From contig CAZWVI010000018.1 in the NCBI GenBank assembly GCA_964637165.1, positions 1 through 54,708 of the forward strand: DNA of 54,708 nt, written 5' to 3'. How positions within the stretch are numbered: the first letter of the stretch is position 1; the number at the start of each line of letters is the position of its first letter. The notes beneath the pieces are model-generated. The model made no database searches. It saw only the letters and a program-made list of their open reading frames with translations, and was not told the origin of the DNA. The stretch comes from CAZWVI01 sp964637165 (GTDB lineage: Bacteria > Planctomycetota > UBA1135). Below, in pieces: positions 1 through 9,754 of this stretch. The position numbers were made by a program, and so were the translations under genes.

Positions 1-25
1 CAATGGTCTATTGCGGGCTTATTGA

Positions 26-54
26 GATGGCGGGTTTTCCGCCATCCTTTTTTT
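26..54 (+). terminator. Rho-independent terminator of an upstream gene outside the window
   Basis: An 8-bp perfect stem (GATGGCGG at 26-33, CCGCCATC at 39-46) closes a GTTTT loop and is followed by C and seven T at 48-54. The T run lies on the plus side only, so it ends a plus-strand transcript that enters from before position 1. Confidence 0.85.
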
Positions 55-64
55 GTGTTTTTGT

Positions 65-90
65 GACCCAGCGGATGCGGTCAGTGTCCC
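65..90 (-). repeat. Short intergenic repeat, copy 1
   Basis: Read on the minus strand this begins GGGACACTGACCGC and ends CCGCTGGGTC. It matches the 26-bp unit at 54662-54687 and, less closely, the copies near 31 kb and 33 kb. It lies between the terminator at 26-54 and the carboxyltransferase start, so it is intergenic like the other copies. Confidence 0.7.
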
Positions 91-108
91 AAGGGGTTAT
101 CCTCCGTT

Positions 109-1842
<1,734 letters not shown>

Positions 1843-1852
1843 CAACCAGCTC

Positions 1853-2425
1853 ATGACTAAGCATCTAGAACTTATTGCTCGTGCACTCGCTGATGGAAGT
1901 GGTTGGGAGTTACTCGCCCCAAGCGTTGGATACTTCGGTAACGCACCACAGGCCGGCGACCAACTAAGCGGCGGCACAAGTGCCGGCACCCTGACCATCC
2001 TCAACCTCACACATCAGCTAAGCCTTCCAAATGGTGTAACAGGATGGGTTGATAGCCAGCCCTCAGCGATACAAAATCTCGCTGTGCAACACGGCCAAAC
2101 TCTTTTCACCATAAAGCGCTCAAGTGCCGAGAACCTGGTCGAAATAACTGATTCAAGCAAAAGCTCTATCGATGGTTTAATTTTTAAATCACCACAAGCC
2201 GGACGCTTTTATCGCCGCCCTGACCCCCACTCGCCACTCTATTGCGAAGATGGCGACTTAATTAAATCCGGCAAAACAGTCGGGCTATTGGAGGTTATGA
2301 AAACCTTCAATCCGGTCAAGTATCAAGCAATCGACGGACTCCCAGAAAACGCCACCATCAAACGCTTCTTCGTTGAAGACGGTGCTGATGTTGCCGAAGG
2401 AGAAATCCTGCTTGAACTTAATTAA
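1853..2425 (+). CDS. Biotin carboxyl carrier protein with a second, lysine-less lipoyl-like domain
   Basis: A 190-residue biotin carrier that should serve the carboxyltransferase encoded just upstream. The C-terminal half (about 110-190) is a normal biotinyl domain: SPQAGRFYRRPDP resembles the AccB SPMVGTFYR segment, and LLEVMKTF carries the acceptor Lys150 (MKT instead of the common MKM). The N-terminal half (about 20-88) also reads like a barrel-sandwich domain: LTILNLTHQLSLP sits where the acceptor hairpin would be and HGQTLFTI matches the closing strand, but the hairpin has no lysine. The gene starts 10 bp after the previous stop, so the two are very likely cotranscribed. No clear ribosome site precedes the ATG. 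Confidence 0.88.
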   Translation: MTKHLELIARALADGSGWELLAPSVGYFGNAPQAGDQLSGGTSAGTLTILNLTHQLSLPNGVTGWVDSQPSAIQNLAVQHGQTLFTIKRSSAENLVEITDSSKSSIDGLIFKSPQAGRFYRRPDPHSPLYCEDGDLIKSGKTVGLLEVMKTFNPVKYQAIDGLPENATIKRFFVEDGADVAEGEILLELN

Positions 2426-2969
2426 GGAAGTCGAAAATTTCACAGCGGCCGATGCCGTCGAAGAGTCTTATCGCAAAGAAATTCTGCAACATCTTCAGAT
2501 TAAAAAATTATGGTGGCATCGTGATACCATGCCGGGACACATCACAGCCTCCGCATATATCTTTGACCTAGGTTTTCAGCACCTACTCCTCCATCATCAC
2601 CGCAAACTTAATCGCTGGTTGCAACTTGGTGGTCACTGCGAGGCCAATGAAGCACCCCATCAATGCGCTCTGCGCGAATCCCGAGAAGAAAGTGGCCTGC
2701 AGAATCTTGAACTTATTTCAAACTCTTTCTTCGATTTAGATATCCACACTATTCCTAGCCGCGGCGCAATGCCAGAGCATTTACATCTAGACATTCGTTA
2801 CCTAATAAAAGCAAATCGCGCTGAGCCATTGCAAATGGATCAACGCGAATCATTGTCCTTGCGCTGGATTGAACTAGCACAAGCGAACGACTACTTAAAC
2901 GACTCAGCCGCCCAGCGCGTCCTTCTCAAGCTCTTCAAAATATCCGGTGAAGTGAACTCGACGTACTAG
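2412..2969 (+). CDS. Nudix hydrolase
   Basis: Hydrolyses a nucleoside diphosphate linked to another moiety; the substrate cannot be read from sequence. The Nudix box is complete (G-x5-E-x7-REUxEExGU, seen as GHCEANEAPHQCALRESREE followed by SGL), so Mg2+ binding and catalysis should be intact. The open frame runs back to ATG 2373 inside the biotin-carrier gene, but TTG 2412 has an AAGGAG at 2397-2402 with 9-base spacing and overlaps that gene by only 14 bp, so TTG is the preferred start. The 3' end overlaps the opposing gene by 66 bp. It is probably the third gene of the biotin-enzyme transcript; a metabolic link is not shown. Confidence 0.85.
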   Translation: MNLIKEVENFTAADAVEESYRKEILQHLQIKKLWWHRDTMPGHITASAYIFDLGFQHLLLHHHRKLNRWLQLGGHCEANEAPHQCALRESREESGLQNLELISNSFFDLDIHTIPSRGAMPEHLHLDIRYLIKANRAEPLQMDQRESLSLRWIELAQANDYLNDSAAQRVLLKLFKISGEVNSTY

Positions 2970-3395
2970 TTCATTATTATCTTCATCGACGAATTTATAT
3001 AGCATCACCATCTGACTGTCTTGGTCAAAAACTGGCCCAGTAACCCAAGTCATCGGTGACGGCAAACTGGCAAACTTTGCATCGAACACCAAGCGTCGTC
3101 CATTGCGCCCAACTGACTCCAACCAGACGCGATCATCATCTGAGGACTTACCTGGCAAGTAGTCATCTTCCATGGTCCACAAATCGGTCAGCACAAAGCG
3201 CTTTCCGTGCGGCACGACCAGCAAGGTAGTAGCAGAATCATTTCGCAAGGTGAAAGTGTTCCACACCGGAGTCCTGGCCGGCGGAACCAAAACCACCGTG
3301 GTAGTTTTTTCTGCGGCTGGTTCCTGCGGACTAAAAGCTTGCAAAACAGCAGTTGCAAGACTTAAGCAAAGTACGGCGATGGCAAAGTTTTTCAT
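2904..3395 (-). CDS. Small exported protein of unknown function
   Basis: This 163-residue protein is not recognised. Residues 1-20 form a signal peptide (MKNFAIAVLCLSLATAVLQA) followed by a Pro-rich linker; the rest is a mixed strand-rich domain with no cysteine after the signal and no transmembrane segment. The open frame extends 107 codons further upstream, but that part overlaps the divergent phosphodiesterase gene and has no signal, so ATG 3395 is chosen. Its 3' end overlaps the convergent Nudix gene by 66 bp, which makes either stop hard to change independently. Confidence 0.6.
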   Translation of the reverse strand: MKNFAIAVLCLSLATAVLQAFSPQEPAAEKTTTVVLVPPARTPVWNTFTLRNDSATTLLVVPHGKRFVLTDLWTMEDDYLPGKSSDDDRVWLESVGRNGRRLVFDAKFASLPSPMTWVTGPVFDQDSQMVMLYKFVDEDNNELVRRVHFTGYFEELEKDALGG

Positions 3396-3470
3396 GTTGT
3401 CTCTGGTGGTGTGTTTAGGTGAACAAGTAGAGTTGTTACAGTTTAACCTCGGCACGGTTAATCTGTATTC

Positions 3471-4802
3471 GTGCCGAAGCATCTCATCCTCAACGCAGTT
3501 GGCCTCAGCCAAAAGTTGCTCAACAGTGGGCACATGCCACAACTTGCCGCCTACGCTAAAGAAATCGGTGGCGCCCGCGCGTGGACACCACAAATTCCTG
3601 CGGTGACGGCCTCGGTTCAAGCTGACCTGATGACCGGGGCCACTGCTTGTGAACACGGAATCGTTGGCAATGGTTGGTACTGTCACGAATTCTCCGAGGT
3701 CAAAATGTGGCCGCAATCGGCCAATCTAATTGATTGTCCAACAATTTTCGACCACTGGCGCAAAGAGCATCCCGACTCATCGAGCGCCCAATTATTTTGG
3801 TGGTGGAATTTGCCAAGTCGTGCCGACTTTAGTGTCACCCCGCGCCCCACTTATTATTCTGACGGCCGCAAGGGTCCAGATATTCACACAAATCCACCGA
3901 CTTTGCGTACACGTTTACGCGATCGCCTGGGCGACTTTCCACTTTTTAATTTCTGGGGGCCAGCCGCCAATATCAAATCAACAAAATGGATTGTCGATGC
4001 AACTCTGGATGTATTACGCGAAGAACAACCCGGCCTCTGCCTAAGCTATCTTCCACACCTCGATTATGACCTGCAACGCTTTGGCCCCAATTCTCAGCAA
4101 GCGACAATTGCGGCTAAACAACTTGATGACGAAATTGCGCGACTCCTTAAGTTCGCTAAACAAAATAACATTCTACTAAGTGTTGTTTCGGAGTACGGAA
4201 TAGAAGAAGTCCAAAGTGCATTTTTTCCTAATCGGATTTTGCGCGAAGAAAATTTACTAAGCATTCACCCGGCACAAAATGGCTCCTTGCTCGACCCTGG
4301 CAATTCGCGCGCATTCGCCATTTGTGATCACCAGTGTGCCCACGTTTATATACAAAACGAACAAGACATTGGCCAAGTGGAGAGACTCTTCGCCGCGCAC
4401 CCTGAAATTGAAGAAGTGCTAAATCGTGCGCAAATGACCGAATTGGGCATTAACCACCCCCGTTGTGGCGAGTTGCTCTTGGTCGCAAAAAAAGGTCATT
4501 GGTTCGCTTATCCCTTCTGGCTTGCTAACGAACCAGAACCAGATTTTGCGCGCAATGTAGATATTCATCAAAAAACTGGCTACGACCCTTGTGAACTTTT
4601 CTTGGATCCTGAACTAAAATTCCCCAAGTTAAGAATTGGCCTAAAACTAATCGCCAAAAAACTTGGAATGCGCGCACCGATGAATTTTATTCCGCTTGAT
4701 GCTTCCCTGGTAAAGGGTTCGCACGGGCGCAGACCATCTTCCCCTGAAGAAGGTCCAGTATTTATAGCGGCCGCTGATTGTCCATTAAAAGTTACCGAGT
4801 AA
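3471..4802 (+). CDS. Alkaline-phosphatase-superfamily phosphodiesterase (nucleotide pyrophosphatase-like)
   Basis: Predicted metal-dependent phosphodiesterase or pyrophosphatase of the NPP type, 443 residues. The family pattern is visible: PAVTASVQADLMTG carries the nucleophilic Thr/Ser near residue 46, PHLDYDLQRFG supplies a metal-binding Asp, and VSEYGIEE, NHPRCGELLLVAKKG and GSHGRR match later metal and substrate segments. No signal peptide is apparent, so it is probably cytoplasmic. The only plausible start is GTG 3471, 75 bp from the divergent small exported gene. It ends 3 bp before the convergent DUF418 gene. The substrate is unknown. Confidence 0.8.
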   Translation: MPKHLILNAVGLSQKLLNSGHMPQLAAYAKEIGGARAWTPQIPAVTASVQADLMTGATACEHGIVGNGWYCHEFSEVKMWPQSANLIDCPTIFDHWRKEHPDSSSAQLFWWWNLPSRADFSVTPRPTYYSDGRKGPDIHTNPPTLRTRLRDRLGDFPLFNFWGPAANIKSTKWIVDATLDVLREEQPGLCLSYLPHLDYDLQRFGPNSQQATIAAKQLDDEIARLLKFAKQNNILLSVVSEYGIEEVQSAFFPNRILREENLLSIHPAQNGSLLDPGNSRAFAICDHQCAHVYIQNEQDIGQVERLFAAHPEIEEVLNRAQMTELGINHPRCGELLLVAKKGHWFAYPFWLANEPEPDFARNVDIHQKTGYDPCELFLDPELKFPKLRIGLKLIAKKLGMRAPMNFIPLDASLVKGSHGRRPSSPEEGPVFIAAADCPLKVTE

Positions 4803-4805
4803 TTT

Positions 4806-5915
4806 TTAACTGAACTTTCGCATCAACCACTCAAGTGGTCCGTGGCGGAATTTCATCCGCCATAAGTTCGACAGTAACACCGCCAAGACTACAAATTGCA
4901 AAGTGCGCCAACCAACTTGTGACACTCGCAACTCCAAAACCTCTGCAGAATTCAAATCAACAAAAACAACATCTGCGTCATACAGTCCAAACAAAATATG
5001 TGAGATGTATAAGGTCAGGGCCATCTGACCGGCCACAACCAATGGTTGGCACAACTTTGAAAGCGTTGCGTGACTACAAATCCACAAGCACGCACAAACT
5101 CCAAACAGCGCGGTAGAGGCCGCAGACAGCACATAAAGCGGGCCCGGCGGGACTGAACTAGTTCCCCATAATGCTTGAGGAGACAACCACCAAGAAGTTA
5201 TTTGGGCACCAATCGGACGCGTATCTTCCAGTGCTGTTGCCCACTCACTAAGATGGGCGACGAGGAAATACACGACCAAGGAAATCACCATTAATGGTTT
5301 ATAAATTTTCGCTTGTTCTAAGTTCAACTTACCCAAAGCCATTCCGAAAAACAAGAAGCTCAGCCAGGGCAACAATGGATGCCATCCATTAAACAATAAA
5401 TTCCTCAACTGACCTACCGGTGTCCAAAAGTCGCGGTACTCAAGTTTGGCCCATTCCCAACCCGCTCCATAGGCAAAGCCAGTACCCTCCAAGAGAAATG
5501 CCATAAGCGGAAAAAGTCCACCACAGATTACTGCAAGTAAAAGCAATTTAGACTTACTTAAATTTAAGCACCAAGCACTGCACAACAAATAAAATCCATA
5601 ATAATGGAGAATGTCACCACTCCAAACAATTTGCCATAGGTATCCAATGACCAATAAGAAAAGTGCCCTGCGCACAATAACTATTCGAGAATTTAGTAGG
5701 CTCAAGCCAATGCCAGCGAGTACAACAAATAAGGCCGCAGCTCTTCCGGTAAAGTGATTGGCTAAGTCAAAAACCCAACTGTCTGGTTTAGCCGAGTAGG
5801 CCAGCACGACTCGGTAATTCACCAGAACCATTGCCACTATCGCAAAAAATCGGGCGAGGTCGTAACCGACAATCCGCGCAGGCGAGGCCTTTGTTAGTGC
5901 ATTAGGCACCTCCAC
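4806..5915 (-). CDS. DUF418/YeiB-type multispanning membrane protein
   Basis: A 369-residue inner-membrane protein with about ten hydrophobic segments. The N-terminal RIVGYDLARFFAIVAMVLVN and the C-terminal RHGPLEWLMRKF are typical of the DUF418/DUF1624 group, related to heparan-alpha-glucosaminide acetyltransferase-like proteins. The reaction is unknown; acyl transfer to a surface molecule is a family-based guess. The start is GTG 5915. It follows modC by 18 bp on the same strand and so appears to be the last gene of the molybdate-uptake operon, though nothing in the protein suggests molybdate binding. Confidence 0.75.
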   Translation of the reverse strand: MEVPNALTKASPARIVGYDLARFFAIVAMVLVNYRVVLAYSAKPDSWVFDLANHFTGRAAALFVVLAGIGLSLLNSRIVIVRRALFLLVIGYLWQIVWSGDILHYYGFYLLCSAWCLNLSKSKLLLLAVICGGLFPLMAFLLEGTGFAYGAGWEWAKLEYRDFWTPVGQLRNLLFNGWHPLLPWLSFLFFGMALGKLNLEQAKIYKPLMVISLVVYFLVAHLSEWATALEDTRPIGAQITSWWLSPQALWGTSSVPPGPLYVLSAASTALFGVCACLWICSHATLSKLCQPLVVAGQMALTLYISHILFGLYDADVVFVDLNSAEVLELRVSQVGWRTLQFVVLAVLLSNLWRMKFRHGPLEWLMRKFS

Positions 5916-5933
5916 AGCATAGGAAGTCGTGCC

Positions 5934-6986
5934 TTATTCTGCTAACCAGTGCAGAGAATGGGTTTTAACCACAACCCAAGCTTTAGCACCAAGCTTAAAA
6001 CCCAAATCATCGACCGCACGCCTAGTCAGACTGGCCACCCACTCATCGCCCGTATTCACTTTAACCAACAAGTGGTCCCCACTACTTTCAATTGCAGCAA
6101 TTGTTCCTGCGAAAATATTTCGTGCCGACAATCCAACCGGCTCACAGTTGGCCAAAATCACGTCATCGGCTTGAACTGCCAGCCAGTTACTTTCGGTGTT
6201 CGTACGCGGCGGTGCTGGCGCAACTAACTGACTTCCATTAAGTGTTTCTACCAACAGGGCATGACCTTGACGACGCTTTTCTAAGGCGCTAACGCAAAAT
6301 ACATTTTCGAAGCCAAGTCTATCCAAGAAGCGCATCGCATTAACGTCCGCCAACAATTCTTGCGGCGTACCAATTCCAACTTGTTGCCCACGCTCAAGGA
6401 GTACAACTTGATCGGCAATCGCCAGCACCTCGGCAGGATCGTGACTCACGTAAAGAATCGGCAGGGCAAATTCTCTACGCACTTGCAGTAAGTAACTGAA
6501 AACGCGCGCGCGACGTGGTAAATCAACAGCCGACAACGGTTCGTCAAGCACCAACATCTTGGGGTCGCTACTAAGCGCGCGTGCCAAGGCTACTCGCTGA
6601 CGTTCGCCGCCAGAAAGTTGAGAAGGTAAGCGATTTAGTAAATCGCTAAGACCGAGGACTGCAACTGCATGTTGATTAACGCCCTTTCCGGCGAAGGATA
6701 TATTTTCCAAAACGGTCAGGTGTGGAAATAGAGCAGCATCTTGGGGAACCCAACCAATCTGGCGTTTGGAGGCCTCCAACGCCACTTGTTCGGACATCAT
6801 GCAATTCCCATCGAGCTCCACTTGGCCCGCTGCTGGCCGCACTCCGCAAAGTGCTTCGACCAAAGTGCTTTTACCGCAACCGCTCGCGCCGAACAATGCG
6901 ACCACCTGAGCATCCACCGCAAAATCCACCGACAATAAAAAGTCATCAACTTGCACATCCAACTTTACCTTCCATGCGACATTCAT
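5934..6986 (-). CDS. modC: Molybdate ABC transporter ATP-binding protein
   Basis: ATPase of the ModABC importer for molybdate or tungstate, on the cytoplasmic face. Walker A is GASGCGKST (about 33-41), the signature is LSGGERQRVALARAL, and Walker B is MLVLDEPLSAVD followed by the H-loop SHDPAEVL. The C-terminal third (about 230-350) is a TOBE-type oxyanion-sensing region ending in the LGAKAWVVVKTHSLHW segment typical of ModC. Length (350) matches the family (about 352). Its ATG overlaps the modB stop by 4 bp (ATGA), showing translational coupling. Confidence 0.93.
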   Translation of the reverse strand: MNVAWKVKLDVQVDDFLLSVDFAVDAQVVALFGASGCGKSTLVEALCGVRPAAGQVELDGNCMMSEQVALEASKRQIGWVPQDAALFPHLTVLENISFAGKGVNQHAVAVLGLSDLLNRLPSQLSGGERQRVALARALSSDPKMLVLDEPLSAVDLPRRARVFSYLLQVRREFALPILYVSHDPAEVLAIADQVVLLERGQQVGIGTPQELLADVNAMRFLDRLGFENVFCVSALEKRRQGHALLVETLNGSQLVAPAPPRTNTESNWLAVQADDVILANCEPVGLSARNIFAGTIAAIESSGDHLLVKVNTGDEWVASLTRRAVDDLGFKLGAKAWVVVKTHSLHWLAE

Positions 6987-7696
6987 GACTTCTTCTCCTT
7001 GCGCAAAAGAAATTCACTGACAAACACGACCAGTAAGCCGATGACAATTGAAATGATGGCAAGACTGATGGCACCCACGTCGTCGCCACTTGCCAGGCGG
7101 CGGTGTAAACCAGTGGCGAGTGTTTCGGTGCTACCTGGAGTCACTCCGGCGACAACTGATGTCGCACCAAATTCTGAAACCCCACGCGCAAAACTTAAAA
7201 GTATCCCAACCACAACTCCGCGCCGTGCCAGGGGCAACTCGACTCGCCAGAAAATATTCCAATGAGAACTGCCAAGAGTTGCCGCGACGTCACTAAACCG
7301 TTTAGGAATATTGGCGAATGCTTCCACGCAGTGGCGCAGCAGCAAAGGAAATGAAATCACAGTGGCGGCAAGGGCTGCGGCAACTTGGGTGTAAAGCAGG
7401 TTTGGAAAAATTCCACCTAAAGCTCCAGTCGGGGCCAACAGCAATAACAACAACAAACCAACTGCTACCGGTGGTAAAAACATTGGCAGCACTAGCACCG
7501 ATTGGATTAAGGTCTTGCCACGAAATTCATGTTGCGCCAAAAAACGCCCCAGCACAATCGCCACCGGCAATTGAATTAAGGTGGCCATCAAACCGATGGT
7601 TAGAGTGCGTAGGACGATGGCGAAGAGTTCGATTATTTCACCTCTTTGGGGGCTCCTGAAAACCAGCCCTAAGCCAAGCGTGGTGCTGTTGAGCAA
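6983..7696 (-). CDS. modB: Molybdate ABC transporter permease
   Basis: Membrane channel of the ModABC importer, 237 residues with about five hydrophobic segments. The EAA loop that docks to the ATPase is EAFANIPKRFSDVAATLGSS; the LPMFLPPVAVGLLLLLLLAP segment is typical of ModB/CysT permeases. The drawn start overlaps modA by 59 bp; a shorter protein starting near IELFAIVLRTLTIG, just after an AGAGGTGA stretch, is possible because ModB proteins usually begin close to that segment. Stop and modC start overlap. Confidence 0.92.
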   Translation of the reverse strand: MLNSTTLGLGLVFRSPQRGEIIELFAIVLRTLTIGLMATLIQLPVAIVLGRFLAQHEFRGKTLIQSVLVLPMFLPPVAVGLLLLLLLAPTGALGGIFPNLLYTQVAAALAATVISFPLLLRHCVEAFANIPKRFSDVAATLGSSHWNIFWRVELPLARRGVVVGILLSFARGVSEFGATSVVAGVTPGSTETLATGLHRRLASGDDVGAISLAIISIVIGLLVVFVSEFLLRKEKKS

Positions 7697-8393
7697 GCCA
7701 TTCGGCCAGGGTTCGGGCAGTTTGTTGATGGGCGCTTCCGTGTAGGACCGCTATTCCATAAGCCTTCACTAAGTCTAAATTCGCGCGCGCCAAAATCTGC
7801 AATTCACTCCGACCATCTAAGTCAGTTAAATACACAAATCCAGCCGCACAACTTTGCTGCTCTACGGCGGCCAACACCGAACGTACATGCGGAAACTCAA
7901 CTAATTGGGCGGTCAACTCTGGTATAGAACTTACTATCCACCGCCGCGCGTAATCACCAGCCGGCACCCCAATACTTCCAATCGCCAATTTCGAACTATC
8001 TAAATCAGCAAACCGAAAATCAGCATGCGCATTATTCTCCTTAGTTGAAGTTACTAAAACCAACTGATTACTTGGCCCAACAACACATGGTGGAACTACC
8101 AATTGCTTATGTTCAAGTTCTTTCACAAGTTCCCAGCTCGCCAAAAATAGTAAATCATAAGTCGCGCCATGGCGGACTTGTGCGGCCAACTCTCCTGAAC
8201 CGCCAAAGCTGACTTGGTATGAACAGTCATTTAGGCGCGCAAACTCATCTAATAGCGGCGGAAGTACATCACTTAAAGAAGCTGCGGCGGCAATTCTTAA
8301 AGTAGCTCCCATTGAGTTGCCGGAGTTGTCCTGACTGCAACTACATAACAAACAACTCAGCACTCCAACACCGAGCAATACAAGTTTATGCAT
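7638..8393 (-). CDS. modA: Molybdate-binding protein, probable lipoprotein
   Basis: Substrate-binding component of ModABC, 251 residues. After a hydrophobic signal the LLCSC sequence offers a lipobox cysteine, so the protein is probably lipid-anchored in the periplasm. The oxyanion-binding segments AAAASLSDVLPPL and FGGSGELAAQVRHGATYDLL are the ModA pattern (Ser and backbone groups hold the anion), and GFVYLTD fits the late domain contact. It starts 3 bp after the outer-membrane protein gene and its 3' end overlaps the modB start. Molybdate versus tungstate cannot be told apart here. Confidence 0.92.
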   Translation of the reverse strand: MHKLVLLGVGVLSCLLCSCSQDNSGNSMGATLRIAAAASLSDVLPPLLDEFARLNDCSYQVSFGGSGELAAQVRHGATYDLLFLASWELVKELEHKQLVVPPCVVGPSNQLVLVTSTKENNAHADFRFADLDSSKLAIGSIGVPAGDYARRWIVSSIPELTAQLVEFPHVRSVLAAVEQQSCAAGFVYLTDLDGRSELQILARANLDLVKAYGIAVLHGSAHQQTARTLAEWLAQQHHAWLRAGFQEPPKR

Positions 8394-8396
8394 AAC

Positions 8397-9677
8397 TTAG
8401 TCGCTGCTCGGCCGGTGGTAGTTGGTCGCCCGTTGACTTCCAAAACCAAGTGTCCATTGCACCCCAAGTGCGTAGAACTTCTGCACTCCGGGACCCGGAT
8501 TAACATGCGAAAAGCTAAAACGAATTCGATGTGAAGATCCAAACGAATGATCGACAAAGGACGACAAGTAATGTCCACGCTCATTGCTGGCGCTTGGGAA
8601 GTGCTGCCAAGAGGAGGCTAGGCCCCCAAAGGACCAAGTTTTGTCCAGGCCGAAAGATGCCTGTCCACTCCACCCCCAAGCTTTTTGATTGTCAAGCTCA
8701 GTTACTCCAAACAAAGGTGGCACCGACTCTAAATAACTATCACCACCTTTCCGCCAAGCTTCCAACGACCACTGGCGCCAACGATCACCGCCAAAGCGGC
8801 GCAAACTGCTCAAATCAACTCCTGCGATTAAGGTTTCAGTTTCCAAAACCCCACCACTGGTTTGGTGCATTTCGCCTGGACTGTAATACGAACTTAAACC
8901 GAACATTAATTCTGGACGGCCACTATGAAAGCGACCGGTAGCGGCCCAATTGCGAATGCCGGTACGCGCACCTGGCCCGCCAATACGACTGAGCCCGTTA
9001 CCTGGAACATCGGGGTCATGGGACTCAATGTCGCCAGCAATACCGACTGACCATCCACTACCATCGCGACTGCGGCCGCCATGCAATTCCAATCCGGTCA
9101 AGGCAATGTTGCCGCCAAAATATGCGCGCCGCACGCCATCAATATTTAAGGATGGCAAATCACTTGCATAAACGCGATTCCAACGACCAAGGTCAGCATA
9201 GTATTTTCCCGCGCGCAAGTGAGTACCACCCGGTAAACCTGAAAACCACGCCGCGGCTTCGCGTAAAACAAATTCCGAGCCATTACCTCCATCGCTCAAA
9301 TCAGCGACTACGTAGCCGTCACCCACGCCTGACAATTCACCAGCACCATGGAATTCAAGTGAGCGTACCCGCAGTTTATTTAAACGGTCAACATCATCGG
9401 CTTCGGAAAATTCACCGACGGCATCTAACAACACTCCGTACAACAAGGCGCCATCAAAAGCCTGGCCGAGCTCTTCCTTGTCCCCCAACAGCCCGTTGGC
9501 TAAGGATTCGAGGGGGTTCAATTCACCCTGCTGGCCATCTACAGGCTCGGCGATTTTAGTGGGTGGCATTACCGGGCGACCAAACCAGGATAAATCTGGC
9601 TGGTCTTGAGCCGAGACTGCTGGGCAAGCGGTCAGCAACAGCAAAAAGGCAATCAGGGGCGGCGACAAAGGGCGCAT
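8397..9677 (-). CDS. Predicted outer-membrane beta-barrel protein, first gene of the mod operon
   Basis: A 426-residue exported protein with a signal (LIAFLLLLTACPAVSAQ, containing both an AxA-type site and a possible LTAC lipobox). The body alternates short hydrophobic strands with Gly/Ser/Asp-rich turns, as in outer-membrane barrels. The segment HLRAGKYYADLGRWNR resembles the RAGRFFADFGR-like segment of barrels annotated as zinc-regulated outer-membrane proteins; this is recalled family knowledge, not a search. The stop lies 3 bp before modA, so it is cotranscribed with modABC and may pass molybdate or tungstate through the outer membrane. The open frame extends 105 codons upstream, but into the divergent panB gene and without a signal, so ATG 9677 is used. 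Confidence 0.7.
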   Translation of the reverse strand: MRPLSPPLIAFLLLLTACPAVSAQDQPDLSWFGRPVMPPTKIAEPVDGQQGELNPLESLANGLLGDKEELGQAFDGALLYGVLLDAVGEFSEADDVDRLNKLRVRSLEFHGAGELSGVGDGYVVADLSDGGNGSEFVLREAAAWFSGLPGGTHLRAGKYYADLGRWNRVYASDLPSLNIDGVRRAYFGGNIALTGLELHGGRSRDGSGWSVGIAGDIESHDPDVPGNGLSRIGGPGARTGIRNWAATGRFHSGRPELMFGLSSYYSPGEMHQTSGGVLETETLIAGVDLSSLRRFGGDRWRQWSLEAWRKGGDSYLESVPPLFGVTELDNQKAWGWSGQASFGLDKTWSFGGLASSWQHFPSASNERGHYLSSFVDHSFGSSHRIRFSFSHVNPGPGVQKFYALGVQWTLGFGSQRATNYHRPSSD

Positions 9678-9754
9678 TTTTATCCATTGTACAGTTAAGC
9701 CAGAATTGTGGTTGGAAGGTAAGATATGCCACTGACTCGGTCGAGCCCCACCGC

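Noticed and set aside
3396..3716. Longer N-terminus for the small exported protein
   Set aside because: The ATG at 3395 begins a clear signal peptide, and the extension overlaps the phosphodiesterase gene.
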